This document shows, piece by piece, positions 8,587-15,883 of a stretch of DNA of 25,447 bases. The stretch is from an uncultured Megamonas sp. (GTDB lineage: Bacteria; Bacillota; Negativicutes; Selenomonadales; Selenomonadaceae), in contig USIX01000011.1 in the NCBI GenBank assembly GCA_900554895.1, positions 1 through 25,447 on the forward strand, written 5' to 3'. The number at the start of each line of letters is the position of its first letter. Position 1 is the first letter of the stretch. The notes beneath the pieces are model-generated. The model did no database searches and was not told the DNA's origin. It saw only the letters and a program-made list of their open reading frames with translations. The translations under genes were made by a program, and so were the position numbers.

Positions 8587-8648
8587 GTAACTTCTGTAAC
8601 TATATAGTAACTCTTTTTGTTGCATTTGTCCATAGTTTTTGTTAAAAT
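8587..8648 (+). promoter_or_regulatory. Promoter of the second araC-type gene with three GTAACT direct repeats
   Basis: GTAACT occurs at 8587-8592, 8596-8601 and 8607-8612 (9 and 11 bp apart, about one helical turn). Eight bases later comes TTGCAT (8620-8625), a 17-bp spacer and TAAAAT (8643-8648). Direct repeats just upstream of a weak -35 are typical of AraC-type activator sites, so autoregulation is a reasonable guess. Confidence 0.5.
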
Positions 8649-8700
8649 TTAAGTAGGTTTTTTGTATTTTTTTAGAGATAAAGAGAGAAGTTCTATTATT

Positions 8701-9552
8701 ATGCTACAGTATTTTATAAACAATAAGTATAAATCCACGTTTGACAGGCTTCATCCGCCCAAACTGGAATATTTCTGCAAAGTGGATGAAACATCTTCCA
8801 CCATGCCGCGTACCATGCATATGCACACCAACCTGGTGGAAATTCTGCTCGTATACAACGGCAACGGCATCTATATGATTGAAAACGACAAATACACTGC
8901 CCAAAAAGGAGATTTAATTCTCTATAACAGCAACGTACCGCACGATGAATTCGGCGGCTCGGGCACCGGTCTTTGTACCTACTGTCTGGGAATAAGCAAT
9001 TTAAAACTCAGTCATCTGGAAAAAAATATGATTATATCGCCCGACTACATTCCTGTAATCGGTCTCGGAAAATCTTTCGATGAATTTTTAACACTGTTTC
9101 AGTGCATGGAACACAATATTATTGAAAATGAACCGTACCTGCCCGAATTCACGCACTATCTGACGGAAGCCATCATTGTTAAGACATGCCATATTGTTAA
9201 AACAAACGGCATTGTTCGCCAGCAGAAAATACTTTCGCTTTCCGACAAAGTCAAAGACTACATTGACAAACACTACAATGAGCAGATTTCTTTGGAACAG
9301 ATAGCTGAAGCCGTGAAAGCCAATAAATACTACCTTGCGCATATGTTCAAAGCGGAAACAGGATTTTCCCCGCTTCAGTATGTCGTCCGCCGCCGTATCG
9401 GTGAAGCACAAAATCTTTTAATCAATACCGACATGAGCATAACTCAAATTGCCGCAACTGTCGGATACAATAATTCCAACTATTTTCAAAATATATTCCG
9501 TAAATACATGGGCATGACGCCCGGTTATTACCGCAAAAAATGGAAATCCTAA
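8701..9552 (+). CDS. AraC-family transcriptional regulator with N-terminal cupin domain (paralog of 537-1388)
   Basis: 283 residues from the ATG at 8701. A longer frame starting with TTG at 8662 exists, but the paralog at 537-1388 begins at the same place (MLQYFINNKY against MLQYFVDNKY) and has the same length, so 8701 is preferred. The ribosome binding site is weak (GAGAGAAG). The N-terminal cupin has MHTNLVEILLVYNGNGIY and KGDLILYNSNVPHDEF; the C-terminal AraC domain has YYLAHMFKAETGFSPLQYV and VGYNNSNYFQNIFRK. It is divergent from iolE and likely senses a compound of the inositol pathway. Its promoter carries three GTAACT repeats that may be its own binding sites. Whether it and its paralog share target sites cannot be decided from this window. 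Confidence 0.9.
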   Translation: MLQYFINNKYKSTFDRLHPPKLEYFCKVDETSSTMPRTMHMHTNLVEILLVYNGNGIYMIENDKYTAQKGDLILYNSNVPHDEFGGSGTGLCTYCLGISNLKLSHLEKNMIISPDYIPVIGLGKSFDEFLTLFQCMEHNIIENEPYLPEFTHYLTEAIIVKTCHIVKTNGIVRQQKILSLSDKVKDYIDKHYNEQISLEQIAEAVKANKYYLAHMFKAETGFSPLQYVVRRRIGEAQNLLINTDMSITQIAATVGYNNSNYFQNIFRKYMGMTPGYYRKKWKS

Positions 9553-9622
9553 AGAGTTTATGTTCATTTTTCGTTTAATATAAGGAAATCAACCATTTTT
9601 TCTATTTGCAATCTCAAAGAAT

Positions 9623-9653
9623 AAGACCCGACTTAATAGCCGGGTCTTTTCTT
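9623..9653. terminator. Terminator after the second araC-type gene
   Basis: 8-bp stem AAGACCCG / CGGGTCTT with a 10-base loop, then TTTTC TTCTT on the plus strand. It lies between the convergent AraC and PTS IIA genes and may serve both, though the T-run is better on the plus strand. Confidence 0.75.
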
Positions 9654-9661
9654 CTTGGGTT

Positions 9662-9973
9662 TTATTTTTTTATTAATTGATAGAGGTTAATTATTTCTTC
9701 TGCAACATCTTTTAAAACATACGTTGTCATGAGATAATCCTGTGCATGGGAAATCAATACGTTAAATTGCAGTTTTTCGCCGTTGGCTTCACGGGTTAAA
9801 AGTTCCTGCGTCTGAAGCTGATGTGCTTTCTGCAGCTGCGGAGTTGCTTTTTCCACCTGTGCCTGAGCTTCGGCGTATTTGCCTTCACGAGCCAGTTTCA
9901 AAGCCTTCTGCAGTTCCGCTTTGGCATCGCCTGCCAGAGAGATAATATCAAAAGCCACTTTTTCTGTAGTCAT
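9662..9973 (-). CDS. PTS lactose/cellobiose-type EIIA component (orphan)
   Basis: 103 residues, the normal size of a lactose/cellobiose-family IIA (LacF/CelC). The phosphorylated histidine lies in ISHAQDYLMTT (His76), and the protein is all-helical and Gln/Lys-rich, as usual for this trimeric family. In the PTS it takes phosphate from HPr and passes it to a IIB protein. No IIB or IIC gene is in the window. It starts 21 bases after the stop of iolT with an AAAGGA site, so it is probably co-transcribed with a non-PTS proton symporter. Possible roles are supplying a PTS encoded elsewhere or acting as a phosphorylation-dependent regulator of the transporter or pathway. The family call is firm; the role is open. 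Confidence 0.88.
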   Translation of the reverse strand: MTTEKVAFDIISLAGDAKAELQKALKLAREGKYAEAQAQVEKATPQLQKAHQLQTQELLTREANGEKLQFNVLISHAQDYLMTTYVLKDVAEEIINLYQLIKK

Positions 9974-9994
9974 TAAAATCGTCCTTTCTAAAAA

Positions 9995-11392
9995 TCAATT
10001 ACTGAATTCACGTCTGAATTTGCGTTCGATATCTTCCATAGATAAACCTTTCGTTTCCGGCATAATAAATCGGGTGAACAGGATAGACAGAATGCCGATA
10101 CAACTGAAGATATAAAATGTATGTGAAAGACCGAATGTACTCATAAGTGTCGGGAACACAAGCTGAATTAAGAAGTTGGTCGTCCATAAGCAGAATGTCG
10201 TAATGCCTAAAGCCGTGCCGCGCATTCTGAGCGGGAATATTTCAGACATATACACCCATGTTACAGGAGATACAAATGTCTGCTGGAAGAACAGGAATGT
10301 AACAGTGAGGCTCAATACTACATACGGCAGCATCGGCGAACCTTCCAAAATATTGGAAGCCGTACCGATTGCCGTATTGGCAAATAAGATACCGATAAGA
10401 CCGACAGCAAGCATTTTGCGGCGTGTAAGTTTACGGACGAGCATGAAGCCCAACAGTGTACCGCCCACGCTGATTGCACCGTTGGCAATATTACCGATAA
10501 GTGCCGCATCCGTGGAAAAACCGGATTTGGTCAAAATCTGAGAGCCGTAGAACATAATCGTATTTACGCCTGTTGCCTGCTGCAATGCCGCAATACCCAG
10601 ACCGATTAACAGTACTTTTTTCATCCAAGGTTCAGCAAAATCTCTAAACGTGACTTTTTTCTGGGAGGACTGTTCCGCCAGCAAATCCTGAATATCATTA
10701 AATTCGGCAATAGCTTTAGCTTCCGTTTCATTCGTAAGACGAAGTACATCCATAGCCTCGGAAGCTCTGCCTTTGGATAAGAGCCAGCGCGGCGATTCTT
10801 TGTTGAAAAACATGCCGATGAACAGCAAAATGCCCGGAACGGCAGCAAGTGCTAAGATATAACGCCAGACATGCGGGTCATGCCCGAGATTGATAGCGAT
10901 AATCGCATTAACGATATAAGCCAAGAGCTGACCGGATACGATGACAAGTTCCATCAAAACAACGAGGCTACTTCTTAAGTTACCCGTCGCTATTTCCGCA
11001 AGGTACGCCGGAACGATAGTTGAAGCACTGCCGACAGCCATACCCAATAAGAAACGGAATGCAATTATCATTGTGGCATTGATGGATAATGCGCAACCCA
11101 ATGACGAACAGAAAAATAATACCGCCAAATAAGTCAAAGCCGGTTTTCGTCCTATCATATCCGACAGGCGGCCGCTGAGTGCCGAACCGATAGCTGCACC
11201 GATACAAATAGCACTGACAACCATACCTTCCAGAGCAGGCGTTAAATTCAGCTGGTCAGGTTCAGCCATGAACGGAAGTGCGCCGTTGATAACGCCCGTA
11301 TCATAACCAAAGCCCAGCGAAGCAAATGTTGCCGTTATTGCCATAGTCATGACCGTTCTTGAAGCATGATTATTCACATTTTGATTAGACAT
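9995..11392 (-). CDS. iolT: Major facilitator sugar/myo-inositol:H+ symporter, IolT-like
   Basis: 465 residues, 12 membrane segments, sugar porter family. Signatures seen: GYDTGVINGALPFM in helix 1, GRLSDMIGRKP (about 74-84) in the first cytoplasmic loop, SPRWLLSKGR before the central loop, QQATGVNTIMFYG in helix 7 and MPETKGLSMEDIE at the C-terminus. The QQxTGVN and PETKG motifs fit the IolT/XylE/AraE branch. Because it sits between iolH and the PTS IIA gene in an inositol cluster, myo-inositol is the most likely substrate; xylose or another polyol cannot be excluded by sequence alone. The ribosome binding site is poor (AGTGAGTG). An inverted repeat and a possible promoter lie upstream. Confidence 0.88.
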   Translation of the reverse strand: MSNQNVNNHASRTVMTMAITATFASLGFGYDTGVINGALPFMAEPDQLNLTPALEGMVVSAICIGAAIGSALSGRLSDMIGRKPALTYLAVLFFCSSLGCALSINATMIIAFRFLLGMAVGSASTIVPAYLAEIATGNLRSSLVVLMELVIVSGQLLAYIVNAIIAINLGHDPHVWRYILALAAVPGILLFIGMFFNKESPRWLLSKGRASEAMDVLRLTNETEAKAIAEFNDIQDLLAEQSSQKKVTFRDFAEPWMKKVLLIGLGIAALQQATGVNTIMFYGSQILTKSGFSTDAALIGNIANGAISVGGTLLGFMLVRKLTRRKMLAVGLIGILFANTAIGTASNILEGSPMLPYVVLSLTVTFLFFQQTFVSPVTWVYMSEIFPLRMRGTALGITTFCLWTTNFLIQLVFPTLMSTFGLSHTFYIFSCIGILSILFTRFIMPETKGLSMEDIERKFRREFSN

Positions 11393-11432
11393 CTGTATTC
11401 ACTCACTTTTCACTCTCTAAATTCATAAAAAC

Positions 11433-11506
11433 AACCAAAAAATCTAAAAATTTTAAAAATAGTTTTGTATGAAAACAAAATCGTTGTTATTATTAAACAT
11501 AATAAC
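11433..11506 (-). promoter_or_regulatory. iolT upstream region with inverted repeat and one RAYCAA box
   Basis: GTTATTAT (11486-11493), five bases, ATAATAAC (11499-11506) is a perfect inverted repeat about 95 bp before iolT. On the minus strand TTGATA, 17 bp, TAATAA could be the promoter and overlaps the repeat. AACCAA (11433-11438) matches the box found upstream of iolR. Moderate evidence only. Confidence 0.4.
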
Positions 11507-11529
11507 GTTTTATATCAATAAACGGCAAA

Positions 11530-11562
11530 TTGGCAGCCAATAGTTGACTTATCAGCTGCCAA
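11530..11562 (-). terminator. Hairpin after iolH, weak terminator or attenuator
   Basis: TTGGCAGC / GCTGCCAA, an 8-bp perfect stem with a 17-base loop, 12 bases after the iolH stop. On the minus strand only a short interrupted T-run follows, so some transcription may continue into iolT. Confidence 0.5.
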
Positions 11563-11573
11563 ACAGCCAAAAA

Positions 11574-12494
11574 TCATTTACCTAGTAATTCACGCTCAAT
11601 ACGTTCGCGGGCAGCCGGTGCCTGTTCGTCCATTTTTTCCGGGAAACCGAAGTACGATACGCAGGCGATATTGTCGCCGCCGACCTTCGGTGCGTCAGGT
11701 TTCAGCTGTTTATTGGCAAAATCCATTTCTCTGAGCGTTTCAAAAATACCGTCGAAATCGACTTCACCTTCACCCATGGCAAGATGCTGGTGAATTGTCG
11801 CATCAGCTCTACCGCGTGCGTTCAGAAACGGCGGATTTAAAATATAGCGGCAGTCTTTTGTCTGATTGAATGTATCGGCAAACAGAACATGCGTCAGTTC
11901 ATCGCCGGCGTAGCGGAGCATGGAGCGAACGTCGCCTTTACCCTGGTCGTAGAAAAAGCCGTGCGGGGAAGAGTATACATAACCGAGATTTTTGGAACGG
12001 AATGATTTCACCATGTCGCACGTTTCATTGTTGAGTTCGCAGAAATCGTACGGATGGGACTGGATTTCCACACGCAGACCTTCACGTTCAATAATAGGAA
12101 GCAGCTCTTCCATCGAGCGGAACCACATACCGTTGCAGATTTCCTGCTGGTTAGGGTCGCCGGAAAGTTCCGTATTGATAACAGGTACACCCATATTTAC
12201 AGCGATTTCAATCAGTTTTTTCCAGTTGGCAACAGCATGCTGACGCTGTTCTTCCGTAGGACCGGACCAGCGGTATACGCAGATGAAGGAGGAAATTTCA
12301 ACGCCCGTTTCTTTTAAGGCTTTTCTGTATTCTTCCTCGCATTCTTTGGAAAACAGCGGATGTTTGTAAAACGGATTAATCCGAGGATGCGGAGACTGTT
12401 CAATGTATTTATAGCCCCAGTCGGCAACTTTATGCACCATGTCGGTAATGCTCATCTGTTTTGCCAGTACGTCAACGTCAAATGCAATTTTCAT
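11574..12494 (-). CDS. iolH: IolH-like TIM-barrel protein of inositol catabolism
   Basis: 306 residues. The start ATG follows TTGGAGG by eight bases. It belongs to the sugar-phosphate isomerase/epimerase (AP endonuclease 2) superfamily and resembles IolH rather than IolI or IolE: MKIAFDVDV at the start, VYRWSGPTEEQRQ, ELLPIIEREGLRVEI, HVLFADTFN, CRYILNPP and IHQHLAMGEGEVDFDG. Metal-ligand-like positions are kept in EIQSHPYDF, YSSPHGFF, ADTF and the GEGEVDF stretch. IolH is common in iol operons but its exact reaction is not well established. The gene lies between two hairpins, after iolI and before iolT, and may have its own promoter in the AT-rich gap 12495-12564, where I cannot choose a clear -35. 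Confidence 0.87.
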   Translation of the reverse strand: MKIAFDVDVLAKQMSITDMVHKVADWGYKYIEQSPHPRINPFYKHPLFSKECEEEYRKALKETGVEISSFICVYRWSGPTEEQRQHAVANWKKLIEIAVNMGVPVINTELSGDPNQQEICNGMWFRSMEELLPIIEREGLRVEIQSHPYDFCELNNETCDMVKSFRSKNLGYVYSSPHGFFYDQGKGDVRSMLRYAGDELTHVLFADTFNQTKDCRYILNPPFLNARGRADATIHQHLAMGEGEVDFDGIFETLREMDFANKQLKPDAPKVGGDNIACVSYFGFPEKMDEQAPAARERIERELLGK

Positions 12495-12564
12495 AATATA
12501 ACCTCCAATTTTTAATCAATTAATTAATAAATATGTAACCCGTACTAATTAATTTCTTATTTAC

Positions 12565-12596
12565 TAAAAAAGCGGCTATCTTCCGACAGCCGCTTT
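12565..12596 (-). terminator. Terminator after iolI
   Basis: 9-bp stem AAAGCGGCT / AGCCGCTTT with a ten-base loop; on the minus strand it is followed by Ts. It begins six bases after the iolI stop. Confidence 0.85.
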
Positions 12597-12602
12597 ACTG
12601 AT

Positions 12603-13436
12603 TTATCCAAAATACTTTTCAACAAAGGCTTTTGTTACTTCGGCTGCTTTTTTTACATTTTCTTCATGGCTCATAGCGTAATATTCCGGACGGAATTCTT
12701 CGATTGTGCATACGCCGTCAAATCCGATTTCCTTCAGTGCCGCTGCAATACCCGCATGGTCTACTACGCCTTCTTCCGGCCACAGGCGTTTATCATCGCC
12801 GCAGGAGCCCAGTGGCAAGTCTTCGCAGTCATTCAAATGATAAGCAAAGATTTTTTTGCCGTCTGCTGCTTTCAAATCTTCCAGTTTGGAGCACATTTCA
12901 TGGAAATGGAACGTATCTACCGTTATACCTACATTGTCGCGGTCAACGGCTTTTACTACATCATAAGCTGTGCCGAACTGGTTAATGGAGCAATTCGGAG
13001 CACCGCAGAATTCAAGGGAAATTTTCATATCGCTGCCGACTTTATCGGAAAGATAACGCAGTCTTTTAACAGCTTCTTCTTTGATTTCGCCTACGGTTTT
13101 ATCTTTTACGTCGAAAGAAGGAACCGTGATGAGCATTTTCATGCCGATAGCTTTGGAAACCTCCATGATAAAATCAACTTCATCGTCGATTTCCTTTTCG
13201 CCTGCCGCATCTCTCTGATTGAAGAAAATCAAAGTATTGTATGCCCAAGGTTTTAAATGATGATTTTTAAACCAGTCAGCCAGTTCTTCCAATGTATGTT
13301 CTTTCAAATAATCTCTAATGCAGTCAAAACGGATTTCGATATAGTCAAAACCGTATTTTTCGCACATTTCAAGGTCAGCCAGCAAGGATTGACCCTTACA
13401 TTCCAGAGCAGTTGCTTCATTAAATCCGAGCTTCAT
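12603..13436 (-). CDS. iolI: 2-keto-myo-inositol isomerase IolI
   Basis: 277 residues, against 278 in Bacillus IolI, with strong resemblance along the whole length (MKLGFNEATALE, CEKYGFDYIEIR, HHLKPWAYNTLIFFNQRD, VDTFHFHEM, ALKEIGFDGV, FRPEYY). The metal ligands fall at Glu142, Asp174, His200 and Glu246, the same numbers as in the Bacillus enzyme. It isomerises 2-keto-myo-inositol to 1-keto-D-chiro-inositol, linking D-chiro-inositol to the main pathway. The start is set by TTTTGGAGG eight bases upstream. It follows iolG by 62 bp that contain a separate promoter with an operator, and ends at a terminator. A second copy, about 85% identical over the shared part by eye, begins left of the window. 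Confidence 0.94.
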   Translation of the reverse strand: MKLGFNEATALECKGQSLLADLEMCEKYGFDYIEIRFDCIRDYLKEHTLEELADWFKNHHLKPWAYNTLIFFNQRDAAGEKEIDDEVDFIMEVSKAIGMKMLITVPSFDVKDKTVGEIKEEAVKRLRYLSDKVGSDMKISLEFCGAPNCSINQFGTAYDVVKAVDRDNVGITVDTFHFHEMCSKLEDLKAADGKKIFAYHLNDCEDLPLGSCGDDKRLWPEEGVVDHAGIAAALKEIGFDGVCTIEEFRPEYYAMSHEENVKKAAEVTKAFVEKYFG

Positions 13437-13466
13437 TATTATTCCTCCAAAATTTTAATCTTCTAT

Positions 13467-13496
13467 TTTATATGTTCGCGTGAACACATTTCTCAA
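13467..13496 (-). promoter_or_regulatory. iolI promoter with embedded LacI-type operator
   Basis: On the minus strand TTGAGA (13491-13496), an 18-bp spacer and TATAAA (13467-13472). The spacer contains GTTCGCGTGAAC (13474-13485), a 12-bp near-palindrome that differs at one position from the palindrome in the iolG promoter. An operator between -35 and -10 indicates repression by a LacI-type protein, most likely the one encoded at 14744-15772. Confidence 0.75.
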
Positions 13497-13498
13497 TA

Positions 13499-14506
13499 TT
13501 ATTTATAGAATTCCGGTTTTTCAACGGCAGCTTTAATCGGTTCGATTGCACCTGTCTGCTGTGCTTTTACGAGTGCGTCAGCCGTGATTGCTGCAAGGTA
13601 GCCGTCCCAAGCATTCGGTCCGCCGATAATTCCTTTAGCTGCATCATCAACCCAAGCCTGTACTTCAGCGTCATACGCATCTTTAAATCTTACAAAGCAG
13701 TCCGTATCAATTTTGGTTGATACTGCTGCATTTTTACGAATTGCAGGATAAATTGTTGCTGTAGGCATTTTGATGGAACCGTCTTCGCAGACAACTTCGC
13801 AGTTTATATCGTAGCCGAATTTGCAGTTTACGAATACTTCTACATCGATGCAAACACCTTTTTTCGTACGCAGAAGCATAATCTGAGGGTCTTTCAATTC
13901 ACTGTGGGAATATTTCGTAACGCGCGGCATGATAACCTGTGCGGATTCATATTCATCATTTACGAGCCAGTGAAGAACGTCGATTTCATGGATTGCCGTA
14001 TCATGAACAGCCATCGGTGTGTTATAGTTCGTACCGACTTCCGGATTTCTGTGCGTGCAGTGAAGCATTAACGGTTCACCGTATTCGCCGCTCTGAAGCG
14101 CTTCTTTAACTTTTACATAACCGAGGTCATAACGACGCATGAAACCGAGCTGAATTAAATGTTTACCGGAAGCAACTTCAGCCTGTACAACTTTAAGGCA
14201 GTCTTCCGCAGTAGTACAGAGAGGTTTTTCGCAGAAAATGCGTTTGCCTGCTTTAATAGCTTCAAGCAGTGCTTCTACATGTGCAAAACCAGGAGTAACA
14301 ATAAATACCGCCTGAACATCCGGGTCGTTGATTAACTGTTTTTCATCTGTATAAACTTTAGCGTTGCAAATAGCAGCTGCTTTTTTAGCACCTTCTTCAA
14401 ATACGTCGCATACAGCAACTACCTGAGCTCCCTGAATTTTGTTTGTAATTCTGGCAATATGGTCTCTACCCATTCCGCCGCAACCGATAACACCAACGTT
14501 TAACAT
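13499..14506 (-). CDS. iolG: Inositol 2-dehydrogenase IolG (Gfo/Idh/MocA family)
   Basis: 335 residues from the ATG at 14506. An earlier in-frame ATG at 14521 would place the ribosome binding site (GGAGGAATTT) inside the coding region, as at iolE. N-terminal Rossmann fold VGVIGCGGMGRDH for NAD; then CEKPL with Lys94, and a D-x3-H pair (Asp169, His173) in MAVHDTAIHEIDVLHWL, matching the Lys-Asp-His catalytic set of Bacillus IolG. It oxidises myo-inositol to scyllo-inosose, the first catabolic step; related dehydrogenases also use D-chiro-inositol or other polyols. It is transcribed from a promoter with a LacI-type operator, followed by iolI. Length and motifs are complete. Confidence 0.93.
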   Translation of the reverse strand: MLNVGVIGCGGMGRDHIARITNKIQGAQVVAVCDVFEEGAKKAAAICNAKVYTDEKQLINDPDVQAVFIVTPGFAHVEALLEAIKAGKRIFCEKPLCTTAEDCLKVVQAEVASGKHLIQLGFMRRYDLGYVKVKEALQSGEYGEPLMLHCTHRNPEVGTNYNTPMAVHDTAIHEIDVLHWLVNDEYESAQVIMPRVTKYSHSELKDPQIMLLRTKKGVCIDVEVFVNCKFGYDINCEVVCEDGSIKMPTATIYPAIRKNAAVSTKIDTDCFVRFKDAYDAEVQAWVDDAAKGIIGGPNAWDGYLAAITADALVKAQQTGAIEPIKAAVEKPEFYK

Positions 14507-14589
14507 TATAAATTCCTCCATTTCAATTACTTATAAATATTTCTAAAATTTATTGTTTTTATTTTTATCTGTATTTCGTTTACAAATAT

Positions 14590-14618
14590 AATATACCATA
14601 ATGTTCACGTGAACGCAA
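14590..14618 (-). promoter_or_regulatory. iolG promoter with embedded palindromic operator
   Basis: On the minus strand TTGCGT (14613-14618), 17 bp, TATATT (14590-14595). The spacer contains the perfect 12-bp palindrome GTTCACGTGAAC (14603-14614). The central CG and even symmetry are typical for LacI-family sites, and the gene for such a protein lies just upstream. Confidence 0.8.
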
Positions 14619-14743
14619 GTGTTATTTTTATATTTTTTACAAAAATATCACTAATTTTTCTTTATATATCAGTGTTAATCAATAATATTTATCATTATTC
14701 CCTTTTTTATAATCCATCTAAAATATATGCGTGCACGATTGTA

Positions 14744-15772
14744 CTAAATATTATACTTATTTTTTATGACGATTTCCGTATACAAACAGTCTTTCTCTGG
14801 CTCTTTATTATCAAATAACTTGCGGAATAAAACCATGACAGACTGATATCCTTGCGTATACGCATCCTGTCCAATTAAAAAATTTATTGTACCATCCATA
14901 AGCCAGTATATATTTTCCTGAATAAAATCATTCGCAATAATTTTTATTTCTTTACTTTTATCAGCTGTCTTTATTGCTTCACAGACCCCCAGAACACCTG
15001 AACCAGTTATGTAGATGCCTTTTATCTTCGGATACTGCTTCAATACCTCTTCGGTAATTTTTTCCGCTACCCAGTTATCATCATAAGCAAAACGCATTCC
15101 CAAATATTCAACTTCTGGATAGGATTTTTCCAACTCCTGCACAAAACCAACCGCTCTGTTTTTCAATGATAAATTCTCACCATAACCGGAAATGACAATT
15201 ATCTGACCTTTACCGCCGATAATTTCTCCCATAAGACCGGCTGCCGTCTGCCCGCTTCTTTTCGTATCTTGTCCTACAAAACATAATCTGTCAGTTTCCT
15301 CTACATCCGAGTTAAATGTTACAATAGGTATATGATATTCATGAATGAATTTATTAATTATCTGTTTTAAATATCCGTCTTCCGACGGAGACAGTGCTAT
15401 GCCGTTGATATCCTCAGCCTTCATCTGCTCCATGATTTCAACTACCTGCATCGCATTTACCTTATCTATCTGTTTTATTTCAACCGTAGTACCAAGACTT
15501 TCAACTTCTTTTTTTGCCGCTTCCAATCCCTTCATAACATCTTGCATAAAAGGAGTCTTAGCTGACTGCAATATCACGCCTATTTTTAAATTCTTTTTCG
15601 CCATGGCAAGCGCTCTGCCGGCACGGCTCGGCTGATAGCCCAATTCCTGCGCTATTTTCTTTATCTTCTGTTCCACTTCCGGTCTGATACGTCCGCGGTT
15701 GTTCAGAGCCCTGTCAACAGTTCCTCTCGATACGCCGGCCATATCTGCAATCTGCTGCAATGTAACAGCCAT
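14744..15772 (-). CDS. LacI-family transcriptional regulator, probable repressor of iolG and iolI
   Basis: 342 residues. The N-terminal helix-turn-helix is TLQQIADMAGVSRGTVDRAL (residues 4-23), followed by the hinge helix PSRAGRALAMAKK, and a periplasmic-binding-protein-like sensor from about residue 63 (LKIGVILQSAKTPFMQDVM). The sensor resembles the sugar-binding ABC type (QIDKVNAMQVVEIMEQM, GIALSPSEDGYL, GQDTKRSGQTAAGLMGE, GIYITGSGVLGV). The start has AAGAGGAAGTG upstream. It lies directly upstream of iolG on the same strand, separated by 237 bp. The two palindromic operators in the iolG and iolI promoters are its best candidate targets, with an inositol or inosose as inducer. The target assignment is inference. 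Confidence 0.88.
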   Translation of the reverse strand: MAVTLQQIADMAGVSRGTVDRALNNRGRIRPEVEQKIKKIAQELGYQPSRAGRALAMAKKNLKIGVILQSAKTPFMQDVMKGLEAAKKEVESLGTTVEIKQIDKVNAMQVVEIMEQMKAEDINGIALSPSEDGYLKQIINKFIHEYHIPIVTFNSDVEETDRLCFVGQDTKRSGQTAAGLMGEIIGGKGQIIVISGYGENLSLKNRAVGFVQELEKSYPEVEYLGMRFAYDDNWVAEKITEEVLKQYPKIKGIYITGSGVLGVCEAIKTADKSKEIKIIANDFIQENIYWLMDGTINFLIGQDAYTQGYQSVMVLFRKLFDNKEPEKDCLYTEIVIKNKYNI

Positions 15773-15883
15773 ATTATCACTTCCTCTTATTTAAACTAGT
15801 TAATTTTTATTATAATTTTTATACTAGTCCGTTGCAAGTTTGATAAATTCTTTAAACTGATTTCTATTTACCGAGCAGTTGTT

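Larger units (their letters stand above)
8319..8700. other. 382-bp divergent control region between iolE and the second araC-type gene
   Basis: No gene. The region holds, from left to right, the iolE ribosome binding site, a perfect inverted repeat (8388-8412), a pair of nested inverted repeats (8469-8534), three GTAACT direct repeats (8587-8612) and a promoter for the AraC gene. These are listed separately. I do not see a convincing -10 box for iolE, although TTGACA occurs on its strand inside the first inverted repeat. Confidence 0.6.

Noticed and set aside
8662..8700. TTG start extending the second AraC regulator by 13 residues
   Set aside because: The paralog has the same N-terminus starting at the ATG, and no ribosome binding site precedes the TTG.
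12495..12564. A LacI-type or RAYCAA operator upstream of iolH
   Set aside because: Neither GTTCRCGTGAAC nor a TTGRTY pair at regular spacing is present; only AT-rich sequence with a lone TTGATT.
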